In this document: positions 31,030 to 39,738 of the stretch, piece by piece
Layout: every line of letters starts with the position of its first letter
Numbering within the stretch: position 1 is the stretch's first letter
Assembly (NCBI GenBank): GCA_017477845.1
Contig: JAFUTR010000002.1
Coordinates: 1-42,110 of the forward strand
Length of the DNA stretch: 42,110 nucleotides
Direction of reading: 5' to 3'
Origin: Bacilli bacterium
GTDB taxonomy: Bacteria > Bacillota_I > Bacilli_A > RF39 > UBA660
Notes under the pieces: model-generated
Seen by the model: only the letters and a program-made list of their open reading frames with translations
Database searches by the model: none
Told to the model about the DNA's origin: nothing
Translations under genes and position numbers: made by a program

Positions 31030-32203
31030 ACGTGTTGAACTTTTAGCACCTAGTGGTGATTTAGAAAGGTTAAAGATTTCTTTATTATATGGTGCTGATG
31101 CTGTATATATTGGAGGGCAAGAATATAGTTTAAGAGCAAATGCTAATAACTTTTCAATAGAAGAAATTAAAGAAGCTTGTGATTTTGCCCATAAATTAAA
31201 CAAAAAAGTATATTTAACTTTGAACATAGTTTTTCATAATGAAGACTTGGATAATGTTTATTCATTTATAAAAGAAGTAGTAGACGCTGGAATTGATGCT
31301 TTTATTGTAAGTGATCCATTTATTATTAAATATATAAAAGAGAATTTTAATGTTGAAGTACACTTAAGTACTCAAGGATCTACTACAAATAAAGAAAGTG
31401 TTAAATATTGGAAGGATGAAGGTGTAGATCGAGTTGTATTAGCACGAGAAGTATCTATAAAAGAAATAAAAGAAATATATGATGAAACAAAAATAGATTT
31501 AGAAGTATTTATTCATGGAGCAATGTGCACTTTCTATAGTGGTAGATGTACTCTTTCTAATTATTTTACAAATAGAGATTCCAATAGAGGTGGCTGTGCA
31601 CAGATATGCAGATTTGCATTCGATATAGAAGATAGCAAAACAAAATTTACTATGGCAACAAAAGATTTAAATATGGCAAGTATACTTGATAAATTAATAA
31701 GTGCCCAAGTAAAATCTCTTAAAGTAGAAGGAAGAATGAGATCTCCTTATTATCTTGCAACTGTTTTATCTTCATATAGAAAATTAATAGATGCATATTA
31801 TAATAATACACTCACAGAAGAGTTAATAAATAAACAAGAAAAAATACTATCAAGAGTTGCTAATCGTGAAACTAGTACTCATTATTACTTAAAAGAAGCA
31901 GATTATACTGACCAATATTACACAGGAAGACAAGAACTATCTAATCAAGACTTTTTAGCACTTGTACTTGATTATGATGAAAAAGAAAAAATTGCAACTC
32001 TTACTGAGAGAAATTATTTTAAAGTTGGAGATGAAGTAGAAATATTTACACCTAGTGGAGAAACATTCTCTTTTAAAGTAGATAATTTATTTGATGAATT
32101 TATGAACCCAATTGATGTAGCAAGACATCCAGAAGAAATATTAAAAATGAAAATAGATTATCCTATATGTAAAGATTCAATGATGAGAGTAAAGGTGAAG
32201 TAA
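31022..32203 (+). CDS. trhP2: U32-family protein TrhP2 (tRNA uridine-34 hydroxylation)
   Basis: This 393-residue protein has the N-terminal L-L-A-P-S-G-D-L-E-R and the U32 signature E-V-F-I-H-G-A-M-C, then G-R-C-x-L-S and R-G-G-C-A-Q-I-C-R, whose cysteines can hold an iron-sulfur cluster. K-V-E-G-R-M-R-S follows. A C-terminal beta domain (about 310-393) completes it. Although called peptidases, these proteins (Bacillus YrrO, E. coli TrhP) act in 5-hydroxyuridine formation in tRNA. It overlaps trhP1 and is joined to the HD gene by a 1-nt overlap. Confidence 0.92.
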   Translation: MDRRVELLAPSGDLERLKISLLYGADAVYIGGQEYSLRANANNFSIEEIKEACDFAHKLNKKVYLTLNIVFHNEDLDNVYSFIKEVVDAGIDAFIVSDPFIIKYIKENFNVEVHLSTQGSTTNKESVKYWKDEGVDRVVLAREVSIKEIKEIYDETKIDLEVFIHGAMCTFYSGRCTLSNYFTNRDSNRGGCAQICRFAFDIEDSKTKFTMATKDLNMASILDKLISAQVKSLKVEGRMRSPYYLATVLSSYRKLIDAYYNNTLTEELINKQEKILSRVANRETSTHYYLKEADYTDQYYTGRQELSNQDFLALVLDYDEKEKIATLTERNYFKVGDEVEIFTPSGETFSFKVDNLFDEFMNPIDVARHPEEILKMKIDYPICKDSMMRVKVK

Positions 32204-33324
32204 TGGATATATTAAAGACTATTGAAAAAAATTTAATTGAAAAAGAAAACAATTTAGAAAAATTTGCTACTAAAAGTAGTGATGCAGAAAGACTTTTTCC
32301 TAAAAAAGAAGATTTACGCCCTTCATTTTTTCATGATACTGACACTATAATTCATAGCAGAGCATATACTCGTTATATGGATAAGACTCAAGTGTTTTCT
32401 TTTGAAAATAATGATCATATAACTAAAAGAATGGTACATGTCCAATTAGTTAGTAAAATTGCAAGAACAATTGGGAGATTCTTAAATTTAAATGAAGATT
32501 TAATTGAAGCAATTGGATTAGGACATGATATTGGACATACCCCACTAGGTCATACTGGTGAAAAAATATTGAATGAAATATCAATGAAAGAGTTAAATAT
32601 TCCTTTTATGCATAATTTACAAAGTGTACGAAATTTTATGTATATATCAAATAATGGAAAAGGAGATAATTTAACAATACAAGTTCTTGATGGAATGATG
32701 TGTCATAATGGAGAAGTATTAGAAAAAGAATATATTCCAGTAAAAAAGACTAAAGAAGAGTTTCTAAATGACTTTGAAAACTCATGTAAGAGCCAGTTGT
32801 ATGCCAATAAAATAAGACCAATGACTCTTGAGGGATGTATAGTAAGAATATCAGATATTATTGCCTACATTGGGCGTGATATAGAAGATGCTATTATGTT
32901 AGATGTTATCAAAAGAGAAGATATACCTGAGAAAATTGTAAAAGTACTTGGAAATAACAATAAGGAAATTGTAAATAACATTGTTTTAGATATAGTCAAA
33001 AATAGTTATGGAAAAAATAAAATAGTACTTAGTGACGAAGTTTATTCTGCTATCAACAACCTATTAAAATTTAATTATAAAAATATCTATGATAATGCGA
33101 ATACTAGAAGTGAATTGGCATATTATAAAGAAAGTTTTAATAAACTTTATTATACTCTTTTAAATGATTTAAATGAAAATAAAGAAAAAAGTAAAATTTA
33201 TAAATTATATTTAAAGAATATGGATATTAATTACCTAAATAACACAAATAATAAACAAATAGTAATAGATTTTATAGCAGGAATGACTGATGATTTCTTT
33301 ATTTCTCAATTAAAAGAGTGTTAA
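32203..33324 (+). CDS. HD-domain deoxynucleoside triphosphohydrolase (dGTPase-like)
   Basis: This 373-residue protein has the dGTPase layout: R-A-Y-T-R-Y-M-D-K-T-Q-V near the start, H79 in V-H-V-Q-L, the H108-D109 pair in G-L-G-H-D-I-G-H-T-P and D218 in R-I-S-D-I-I. These are the four metal ligands. Such enzymes split dNTPs to nucleoside and triphosphate and can limit phage DNA synthesis or balance pools. AAAGGTGAAG lies at the end of trhP2, and the ATG overlaps its stop. It occupies the place of udk (uridine kinase) in the Bacillus order. Confidence 0.85.
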   Translation: MDILKTIEKNLIEKENNLEKFATKSSDAERLFPKKEDLRPSFFHDTDTIIHSRAYTRYMDKTQVFSFENNDHITKRMVHVQLVSKIARTIGRFLNLNEDLIEAIGLGHDIGHTPLGHTGEKILNEISMKELNIPFMHNLQSVRNFMYISNNGKGDNLTIQVLDGMMCHNGEVLEKEYIPVKKTKEEFLNDFENSCKSQLYANKIRPMTLEGCIVRISDIIAYIGRDIEDAIMLDVIKREDIPEKIVKVLGNNNKEIVNNIVLDIVKNSYGKNKIVLSDEVYSAINNLLKFNYKNIYDNANTRSELAYYKESFNKLYYTLLNDLNENKEKSKIYKLYLKNMDINYLNNTNNKQIVIDFIAGMTDDFFISQLKEC

Positions 33325-33334
33325 CTAATTATAG

Positions 33335-33363
33335 TTGACAGAAATAGTTTTTTGTGGTAATAT
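33335..33363 (+). promoter_or_regulatory. Strong promoter of greA
   Basis: Consensus TTGACA (33335-33340), a 17-nt spacer and TAATAT (33358-33363) with a TGG extended -10, 29 nt before the greA ATG. It starts just after the HD gene stop. Confidence 0.8.
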
Positions 33364-33392
33364 TATGTCTATTGAAAAAGAGGTGTTGTCAC

Positions 33393-33860
33393 ATGAAAGA
33401 AAAAAAGACATTACTAACAAAAGAAGGACTTAAAGAACTTCAAGATGAATTAGATGAATTGATAAATGTTAAGCGCCCAGCCAATTTAAAAGCTATTAAA
33501 GAAGCAAGAGCTTTAGGAGATTTATCAGAAAATGCAGACTACGATGCTGCAAAAAATGATCAAGCTGAATTAGAAGGAAGAATAAAGAAAATAGAAAAAA
33601 TGCTAGAAAACTACGAAATCATTGAAAAAAAATCAACAGATGTAGTAGGACTTGGATCAACTGTTAATATTAAATATATCGATGATGATGAAGAAGATGA
33701 ATATAAAATAGTTGGAAGTCAAGAAGCAGATCCATTTATGAGCAAGATTTCAAATGAATCTCCAATTGCAAAAGCACTTTTAAATAGAAAAGTTGGAGAT
33801 ATAGTTGAAGTTGAAAGCCCAAATGGAGTTTATAAAATAGAAATAACTGAAATTAAATAG
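33393..33860 (+). CDS. greA: GreA, transcript cleavage factor
   Basis: This 155-residue protein has an N-terminal coiled-coil with L-G-D-L-S-E-N-A-D-Y-D-A-A-K, whose acidic tip enters the RNA polymerase channel to rescue backtracked complexes, and a C-terminal FKBP-like domain (about 80-155). The ATG at 33393 follows AAAGAGGTG; an in-frame ATG at 33354 would add 13 Cys-rich residues overlapping the promoter and is rejected. Its own strong promoter and terminator make it a single-gene unit. Confidence 0.95.
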   Translation: MKEKKTLLTKEGLKELQDELDELINVKRPANLKAIKEARALGDLSENADYDAAKNDQAELEGRIKKIEKMLENYEIIEKKSTDVVGLGSTVNIKYIDDDEEDEYKIVGSQEADPFMSKISNESPIAKALLNRKVGDIVEVESPNGVYKIEITEIK

Positions 33861-33880
33861 CTCTTTGCTATTTTTTTCTT
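33855..33880 (+). terminator. Terminator of greA
   Basis: A 7-bp stem (33855-33861 with 33867-33873) and a 5-nt loop lead into a long T-run; the left arm includes the stop codon. Confidence 0.8.
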
Positions 33881-33907
33881 GTTTAAAATAAATTGATAGT
33901 ATATAAT
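33879..33907 (+). promoter_or_regulatory. Promoter of tig
   Basis: TTGTTT (33879-33884), a 17-nt spacer and TATAAT (33902-33907); the ATG is 24 nt further on. Confidence 0.65.
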
Positions 33908-33930
33908 ATAGAAGAAATGTGGAGGTATTT

Positions 33931-35190
33931 ATGGCAAATAAAAAGAATACTCATGAAGTAGTAATTAAAATAGAAGGAAAAGAATGGACAGATGCTCTTG
34001 ATGTTGCATTTAAAGAAAAAGTAAAAACTGCAGAAGTAGCAGGATTTAGAAAAGGAAAAGTTCCAAGAGATATATATGAAAAAAAATTTGGAAAAGAAAG
34101 TTTATATTTAAGAGCAAGTGATGAAGTAGTTAACACTGCATATCAAAAAGCTTTAGATGAATCTAAACTAGTTCCAGTTGTGCAACCTAGTGTTGATATA
34201 AAAGATGTTGATGATAAAAAAATAGAATTTACATTCAAAATTATTACTAAACCTGAAGTAACTGTAAAAAAATATAAAGGATTAAAAGTTAAACCAGAAA
34301 AAGTTGAAGTTAAAAAAGAAGAAATAGAACATGAACTAGGTCATATTCTTGAAAGATACACTGAAACAAAATCAAAAGAAGGAAAAGTTGAAAAAGGAAA
34401 TATAGCAGTAATTGATTTTGAAGGATTTAAAGATGGAAAAGCATTTGATGGTGGAAAAAGTGAAAACTACGAACTTGAAATAGGAAGTAATACATTTATT
34501 CCAGGATTTGAAGAGCAAATAATTGGAATGAAATTAAATGAAGAAAAAGATATCAATGTAACATTTCCTAAAGATTATCATGCTGAAGATCTTAAAGGAA
34601 AAGATGTTATATTCAAAGTAAAAGTAAATGATATAAAAGAAAAGCTTGAAAGAAAGTTTGATAAAGAATTATTTGAAGACCTTGGCATTGAAGGTGTTGA
34701 TTCTAAAGAAAAATTAGAAAAACATATCGAAGAAGAGATAAAAGAAGCAAAAGAAATGGAAGCAGAAAATGTCTATGTAGAAAAATTACTTGAAGCTGTT
34801 TCTAAAAATGTAGAAGTTGATATTCCAGAAGAAATGGTTGAAGAAGAAATAGATAGAATGCTTAATAGATATGAAGAACAATTAAAAATGCAAGGAATTA
34901 ACTTAGAAATGTATTATGCATTTACTAAAACACAAGAAAAAGATTTAAGAGCACAAATGGAAAAAGAAGCATATAGTCATGTACTATATAGATTAATGCT
35001 TGAAGAAATTCTTGGACTTGAAAAAGTTGAAGTAAAAGACGATGAAGTAGAAAAAGAAGTTGATGAAATGGCTAAAAAGTATCAAATGAAAAAGAATGAT
35101 TTCTTAAATGCATTTGGTGGAAAAGATATGGTTAAGTATGACCTTGAAATAAGAAAAGTAATAGAACTTCTTAAAGAATATAATAAATAA
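33931..35190 (+). CDS. tig: Trigger factor, ribosome-bound chaperone
   Basis: This 419-residue protein is of normal family length. The ribosome-docking loop reads G-F-R-K-G-K-V-P-R (about 34-42). The FKBP-type prolyl isomerase domain (about 148-235) has V-I-D-F-E-G-F and I-P-G-F-E-E-Q-I-I-G-M. A long helical C-terminal domain forms the cradle. The ATG at 33931 follows TGGAGG; a GTG at 33919 is rejected. In many bacteria tig precedes clpX, but here it stands alone before an unknown membrane protein. Confidence 0.95.
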   Translation: MANKKNTHEVVIKIEGKEWTDALDVAFKEKVKTAEVAGFRKGKVPRDIYEKKFGKESLYLRASDEVVNTAYQKALDESKLVPVVQPSVDIKDVDDKKIEFTFKIITKPEVTVKKYKGLKVKPEKVEVKKEEIEHELGHILERYTETKSKEGKVEKGNIAVIDFEGFKDGKAFDGGKSENYELEIGSNTFIPGFEEQIIGMKLNEEKDINVTFPKDYHAEDLKGKDVIFKVKVNDIKEKLERKFDKELFEDLGIEGVDSKEKLEKHIEEEIKEAKEMEAENVYVEKLLEAVSKNVEVDIPEEMVEEEIDRMLNRYEEQLKMQGINLEMYYAFTKTQEKDLRAQMEKEAYSHVLYRLMLEEILGLEKVEVKDDEVEKEVDEMAKKYQMKKNDFLNAFGGKDMVKYDLEIRKVIELLKEYNK

Positions 35191-35196
35191 AAAAAT

Positions 35197-35240
35197 AGTG
35201 TCTAATTTCAAAAATGAAATTGGACACTTTATTATTTATA
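35197..35240 (+). terminator. Terminator of tig
   Basis: A 14-bp stem (35197-35210 with 35215-35228, one G-T pair) with an AAAA loop is followed by T-rich sequence. Confidence 0.85.
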
Positions 35241-35291
35241 GATTTTTTTTCTAATATATGATATATTATTTCTAGAATAGAGGGAATAATT

Positions 35292-35963
35292 ATGGATGAA
35301 AAAAAAGAAGAAGTAAAAGTTGAAGATAATAAGGGAAAAGGAAAAGAAAAGAAGCCAAAAAAAGAAAAAAAGATTTTACCTGATTTTGATAAAATAGATG
35401 TTACAGTAGCAACAGAAGATGAAATAATAAGAAGTGGAATTAAGAAAGTAACTAAAACGGATATTATTTGTTATTTTGTAATAGCAATTACCATTATTTT
35501 AATGATTCTCCCTTTTGGATTAAGAATACTTATTCCAAAACCAATAACAGAAATAGAGATGGATATTGCTTATGTAGAATTAAAGTGCTATAGAACAATA
35601 ATAAAAGAAGGAAATGAGCTATCATCATCAATAATAATCAATTATCGAGATGGTTCAAATGAAAAAGCAACTATTAACTTTACATACAAGAGGTCAAATG
35701 ATGATTACACATTTGATGATATAGAAGAACTAGATACTATTAATCATAAAGGATTAACAAAAGAAGAAAATGAAAATAAAGTAACTTATACATTGGATTT
35801 TGAAAACAATATGGACTTAAAAAACATTGATGAACTAAGAAAATATTCAGGAAATTTAGGAGTAGAAGAACAAACGTTAAGAGGAATTAATTATTCATGC
35901 ATCTCAGATTCTGAAACAAAGAAGGAGCTAGTATATGTTGATACCAGAAAAAAAGTTGAATAA
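35292..35963 (+). CDS. Unknown single-pass membrane protein
   Basis: This 223-residue protein is not recognised. A Lys/Glu-rich cytoplasmic segment (about 1-55) precedes one membrane helix (about 57-80) and an extracellular domain of about 140 residues with two cysteines (C-Y-R-T near 98 and S-C-I-S near 206). The outer domain is strand-rich and in style resembles the outer domains of the zinc-ribbon proteins at 9959-11552, but no direct match can be claimed. A ribosome site AGAGGGAA precedes the ATG. The gene overlaps the phosphohexomutase start by 29 nt, so the two are likely cotranscribed. Confidence 0.7.
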   Translation: MDEKKEEVKVEDNKGKGKEKKPKKEKKILPDFDKIDVTVATEDEIIRSGIKKVTKTDIICYFVIAITIILMILPFGLRILIPKPITEIEMDIAYVELKCYRTIIKEGNELSSSIIINYRDGSNEKATINFTYKRSNDDYTFDDIEELDTINHKGLTKEENENKVTYTLDFENNMDLKNIDELRKYSGNLGVEEQTLRGINYSCISDSETKKELVYVDTRKKVE

Positions 35964-37311
35964 ATATATTTTTAGAGGATATGATATAAGAGGAGTATAC
36001 CCAACTGATTTAAACAAAGAAGTAGCAAATATCATTGGTAAAAGTTTTGGAACATATGTAAGAAGACTAGGTCACATGACTGCAGTTGTTGGACGTGATA
36101 ATAGATATTCGTCAGATGAACTTGCAGAATCACTAATAGATGGAATACTATCAACAGGTGTAAATGTAATAGATTTAGGACTTGTTACAACTCCAATGTA
36201 CTATTATGCTTGTATCAAATTAAACAATCCAACAGGAATAATGGTAACAGCAAGTCATAATCCAAAAGATGATAATGGATTCAAATTTGCTTTTGATGAA
36301 AGAGGAAATGCTCGTGGAGAGATGATAGAAGAATTTAGAGATTTTACTTTTCAAGGAGATTTTGATTCAGGAGAAGGAAAATTATCTTTTTATAACATAA
36401 GAGAAGAATATTTAGAATTGTTCAAAAAATCATTAGATTTTGGAAATAGACGTGTAAAAGTTGTTATAGATTTAGGAAATGGAACAACATCATGTATAGC
36501 AGAAGAACTATATAAAATGTTTCCAATCGACGTTGATGTTTTATTTGGAGATAGTGACCCATCTTTTCCTAATCATCACCCAGATCCATGTGTTGAAAAA
36601 AATCTTGAAGCTTTGAAAAAAAGAGTATTAGAAACGAATGCTGACCTTGGAATTGGCTTTGATGGTGATGGAGATAGACTAGGAGTAGTGGATGAATTAG
36701 GTAATTACGTAGCAACCGATAAGTATATGATAATAATCATTAGAGATATTATTAATAAAGTAGCAAAGAAAGAATTCTTATATGACGTTAAATGCTCCAA
36801 ATCACTAACAGATGAAATAGAAAAACTAGGAGCAAAAGGAATATGTTATAGAACAGGAAACTCTTATACAAAGGCTAAAGTAAAAGATGACAACCTTCCA
36901 TTTGGAGGAGAGTTATCTGGACATGTTTATTTTAATGACAAATGGCCTTGCTTTGATTCAGGACTTTATGCTGGACTAAGATTATTAGAAATTTTATCTA
37001 AAACAAATAAGAAAACTAGTGAATTACTTGAAGGAATTAATAAATACTATTCAACCGAAGAGTTAAAGTTCCCATCCAGTGATGATAAGAAATTTGGAAT
37101 AGTTGATAAAATAAAGGAATATTGTAAAAATAATAATTATAATATAAATGATATAGATGGAGTAAGAGTAACATTCGATTATGGATGGGCACTTGTAAGA
37201 TGTAGTAATACAGGACCTAACATAACAGCAAGATTTGAAGCTAATTCTAAAGAAAAATTAGAAGAGTTACAACAAGAATTTATTGGACAAATCAATAAAT
37301 ATAATGTATAA
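35935..37311 (+). CDS. Phosphomannomutase/phosphoglucomutase
   Basis: This 458-residue alpha-D-phosphohexomutase interconverts hexose 6- and 1-phosphates for surface sugar synthesis. The four family motifs are clear: phosphoserine loop T-A-S-H-N-P (near 105-110), metal loop D-G-D-G-D-R (near 244), sugar-binding G-G-E-L-S-G-H and phosphate-binding C-S-N-T-G-P-N-I. It starts F-R-G-Y-D-I-R-G close to the N terminus. GAAGGAG precedes the ATG within the upstream gene. Bifunctional PMM/PGM of the ManB/AlgC type is most likely; substrate preference cannot be read. Confidence 0.92.
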   Translation: MLIPEKKLNKYIFRGYDIRGVYPTDLNKEVANIIGKSFGTYVRRLGHMTAVVGRDNRYSSDELAESLIDGILSTGVNVIDLGLVTTPMYYYACIKLNNPTGIMVTASHNPKDDNGFKFAFDERGNARGEMIEEFRDFTFQGDFDSGEGKLSFYNIREEYLELFKKSLDFGNRRVKVVIDLGNGTTSCIAEELYKMFPIDVDVLFGDSDPSFPNHHPDPCVEKNLEALKKRVLETNADLGIGFDGDGDRLGVVDELGNYVATDKYMIIIIRDIINKVAKKEFLYDVKCSKSLTDEIEKLGAKGICYRTGNSYTKAKVKDDNLPFGGELSGHVYFNDKWPCFDSGLYAGLRLLEILSKTNKKTSELLEGINKYYSTEELKFPSSDDKKFGIVDKIKEYCKNNNYNINDIDGVRVTFDYGWALVRCSNTGPNITARFEANSKEKLEELQQEFIGQINKYNV

Positions 37312-37337
37312 TATATTGTCAAATGGGGATGATGGTT

Positions 37338-37703
37338 ATGAATAAGACAACATATGAACTAATAAAGTATTATGATGAAGTTAGTAAAGATAATATTAGA
37401 AATGATGAAGAAGTAATTGAGTTTACTGATGAATTATATAAAAAAATAACTAAAGTAAGCAACTTTAAGTTTAATGAAAAAATTATATATAAGATACTTC
37501 ATCCAGTAAAGACTTTAAAAAATAATAATGAATATAGTAGATTAAAAAAAATTGAGAACAATTTTAATAATCTTGTAGAAAAAAATGTAATGTATTTTAA
37601 CAATGATGAGTTTGCTGATTTGGATAAAGATTTAAATGAAACTGCAAAATATTTAAAACCAAATGCAGTAAAAAAATATATTAAATCAATTTCATTAAAA
37701 TAA
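37338..37703 (+). CDS. Small helical protein of unknown function
   Basis: This 121-residue soluble, basic, helical protein with many Asn and Lys is not recognised. It has no Cys, no signal peptide and no membrane helix. The ATG at 37338 is chosen because GGGGAT lies 7 nt before it; in-frame ATGs at 37323-37331 have no site. TATAAT-like sequence at the end of the upstream gene could be its promoter. It is followed by a good terminator, so it closes this transcription unit. Confidence 0.6.
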   Translation: MNKTTYELIKYYDEVSKDNIRNDEEVIEFTDELYKKITKVSNFKFNEKIIYKILHPVKTLKNNNEYSRLKKIENNFNNLVEKNVMYFNNDEFADLDKDLNETAKYLKPNAVKKYIKSISLK

Positions 37704-37713
37704 AAAATATTTT

Positions 37714-37745
37714 CTGACTTTAATTATTTTAAAGTCAGTTTTTTA
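37714..37745 (+). terminator. Terminator before yebC
   Basis: A perfect 10-bp stem (37714-37723 with 37729-37738) and a 5-nt loop are followed by six Ts. Confidence 0.85.
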
Positions 37746-37807
37746 TTATTTAATAAATAAAAAATAGAATAAACTAAAAAATAATGTACTAAGAACATTT
37801 TTTTTGT

Positions 37808-37813
37808 TATACT
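37808..37813 (+). promoter_or_regulatory. Extended -10 promoter of yebC-gpsA
   Basis: TATACT preceded by TGT (extended -10), 30 nt before the yebC ATG; the -35 is poor. Confidence 0.5.
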
Positions 37814-37842
37814 AATCTTGTGAAAAAAAGGAAGGTGCAAAT

Positions 37843-38562
37843 ATGAGTGGACATTCAAAATGGGCAACAATTCATAGAAAAAAAGGTGAATTAGATGCAC
37901 AACGTGGGAAAATATTTCAAAAAATAGCAAAAGAAATATATATAGCAGCAAAAGGAACTAATGGAGATCCTGATGCAAATCCAAGCCTTCGTGCAGTTAT
38001 TGAAAAAGCAAGAAGCAATAATATGCCAAAAGACAATATTGAAAAAGCTATTGAAAAAGCTGTAGGAGGAGCTGGTGGAGAAGATTATGAATCAATAAGA
38101 TATGAAGGATATGCAAGTGGTGGAGTAGCACTTATGATTGACTGTTTGACAGATAACAGAAATAGGACAGCTATGCTTGTACGAAGCACCCTTACTAAAA
38201 AAGGTGGAAATTTAGGAACTGACGGAAGTGTATCTTATTTATTTGAAAGAAAAGGAGTCATTGTAATTGATAAGAGTATAGATGAAGATACAGTTATGAT
38301 GACATCATTAGATAGTGGTGCTATTGACGTTGTAGTAAATGATGATTCATATGAAATATATACAACTACAGAAGATTTCTTAAAAGTAAAAGATGCTTTA
38401 GAACAAATTGGAGTAAAAGAATTTATCACAAGTGAAATTACTTTTGTTCCAAATAATTATATTGAACTTGACGAAGAAACAAGTGAAAAAGTAATTGAAC
38501 TAGTAGAAATGCTTGAAGATATAGATGATGTACAAAATGTATATCATAATTTAAGTGTATAG
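37843..38562 (+). CDS. yebC: YebC/TACO1-family protein
   Basis: This 239-residue protein begins M-S-G-H-S-K-W-A-T-I-H-R-K-K, the family signature, and continues N-M-P-K-D-N-I-E-K-A-I and Y-E-G-Y-A-S-G-G-V-A. Members are described as DNA-binding regulators (PmpR) and, more recently, as translation factors that help ribosomes through difficult motifs; which applies here is not known. AAGGAAGGTG precedes the ATG. gpsA follows after 7 nt. Confidence 0.95.
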   Translation: MSGHSKWATIHRKKGELDAQRGKIFQKIAKEIYIAAKGTNGDPDANPSLRAVIEKARSNNMPKDNIEKAIEKAVGGAGGEDYESIRYEGYASGGVALMIDCLTDNRNRTAMLVRSTLTKKGGNLGTDGSVSYLFERKGVIVIDKSIDEDTVMMTSLDSGAIDVVVNDDSYEIYTTTEDFLKVKDALEQIGVKEFITSEITFVPNNYIELDEETSEKVIELVEMLEDIDDVQNVYHNLSV

Positions 38563-38569
38563 GTGATTT

Positions 38570-39547
38570 ATGAATATAGCAATTATTGGAACAGGAGCAT
38601 ATGGAATAGCACTAGCATTAATGTTTCATAAAAATAACAATAAAATTAGTATGTGGACTAAATTTGAGGAAGAAAAAGAAAGAATTATAAATGAAAGAGA
38701 AAACAAAAAAGTTCTTCCTGGAGTAAAAATCCCAGATGATATTACTATATCAAATGATATTGAAGAAACAATTAAAGATAAAGAATTAATTGTAATTGCA
38801 GTTCCTGCAGGTTTTGTTGATGATGTAAGTTTTGAAATAGGGAAATATTATCAAGATAATCAATATGTATTACTTGCTAGTAAAGGAATTGAAAGAAATA
38901 GTTGCCTTTTTGTAGGAGATATTTTTAAACGTCATGTAAAAACGAAAAAATATGGGGTTATTTCAGGACCATCTTTTGCAGTTGACATGGTAACTAATTG
39001 TCCAATTGGTTTAACTATGGCAAGTGGAAATAAAAAAACAAGATTAGTTGTAAGAAAAGCATTAGAAAGTGACTCAATAAAGATAAGAGAATCAAGAGAT
39101 GTTATAGGAGTAGAAATCTGTGGATCAATAAAAAATGTAATTGCAATAGCAGCAGGAATGCTTGATGGAATGGGTTATCCTGAATCAACTCAGGCAATGT
39201 TTATAGTAGAGTCACTACATGATATAAAAGAATTGATAAGTAAACTTGGTGGAGATAGAAAAACAATATTATCTTATGCAGGATTTGGAGATTTACTTTT
39301 AACTGCAACAAGTAAAAAATCAAGAAACTTTTCATACGGAAGACTTTTAGGATCAAAAGCTCCAAAAAGTGAAGTAGAAGCATATGTATCTACAACAACA
39401 ATAGAAGGATTATATACAATCCAATCAATATATAAATTATTAAAAAATAAAAGAGTTAGAATTCCAATTATTAATTTAATTTATGATATCATTGAAGGAA
39501 AAAAGAAAGTAGATTCATTACCAGAATTTCTTATTAATAAAAAATAA
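38570..39547 (+). CDS. gpsA: GpsA, NAD(P)-dependent glycerol-3-phosphate dehydrogenase
   Basis: This 325-residue enzyme makes sn-glycerol-3-phosphate from dihydroxyacetone phosphate for phospholipids. The N-terminal Rossmann motif is G-T-G-A-Y-G; S-K-G-I-E, S-G-P-S-F-A, the catalytic Lys in S-I-K-N-V-I-A and G-F-G-D-L-L-L-T-A-T follow in family order. C-G-S replaces the usual A-L-G before K-N, and the R-N-F-S-Y-G-R segment is slightly changed, so it is diverged but complete. TAGGTGATTT precedes the ATG. Confidence 0.93.
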   Translation: MNIAIIGTGAYGIALALMFHKNNNKISMWTKFEEEKERIINERENKKVLPGVKIPDDITISNDIEETIKDKELIVIAVPAGFVDDVSFEIGKYYQDNQYVLLASKGIERNSCLFVGDIFKRHVKTKKYGVISGPSFAVDMVTNCPIGLTMASGNKKTRLVVRKALESDSIKIRESRDVIGVEICGSIKNVIAIAAGMLDGMGYPESTQAMFIVESLHDIKELISKLGGDRKTILSYAGFGDLLLTATSKKSRNFSYGRLLGSKAPKSEVEAYVSTTTIEGLYTIQSIYKLLKNKRVRIPIINLIYDIIEGKKKVDSLPEFLINKK

Positions 39548-39620
39548 TTTATTTTACGTGAATTAAAAAAGTAAATTCAAGTTTAAAAAGAAAAAGATGT
39601 AAGACTAAAGCACATAAAAT

Positions 39621-39647
39621 AGATGTTCGAAATAGAACATCTTTTTA
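39621..39647 (+). terminator. Terminator after gpsA
   Basis: A perfect 8-bp stem (39621-39628 with 39635-39642) with a 6-nt loop is followed by TTTT. The 70 bases between gpsA and this hairpin show no gene. Confidence 0.8.
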
Positions 39648-39670
39648 TATTATATTTTTGAATTATTTTG

Positions 39671-39700
39671 TTGTATAAAATGCCTATTTAATGCTATTAT
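39671..39700 (+). promoter_or_regulatory. Promoter of the surface-protein gene
   Basis: TTGTAT (39671-39676), an 18-nt spacer and TATTAT (39695-39700) with a TGC extended -10; AGAAGGGAG and the ATG at 39739 follow. Confidence 0.55.
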
Positions 39701-39738
39701 TATATTATAAAATAATCTAATGATAGAAGGGAGTATTT

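Noticed and set aside
33354-33392. Upstream in-frame start for greA
   Set aside because: It would add a Cys-rich 13-residue extension beginning inside the -35/-10 region of a strong promoter; the ATG at 33393 has a proper AGAGGTG.
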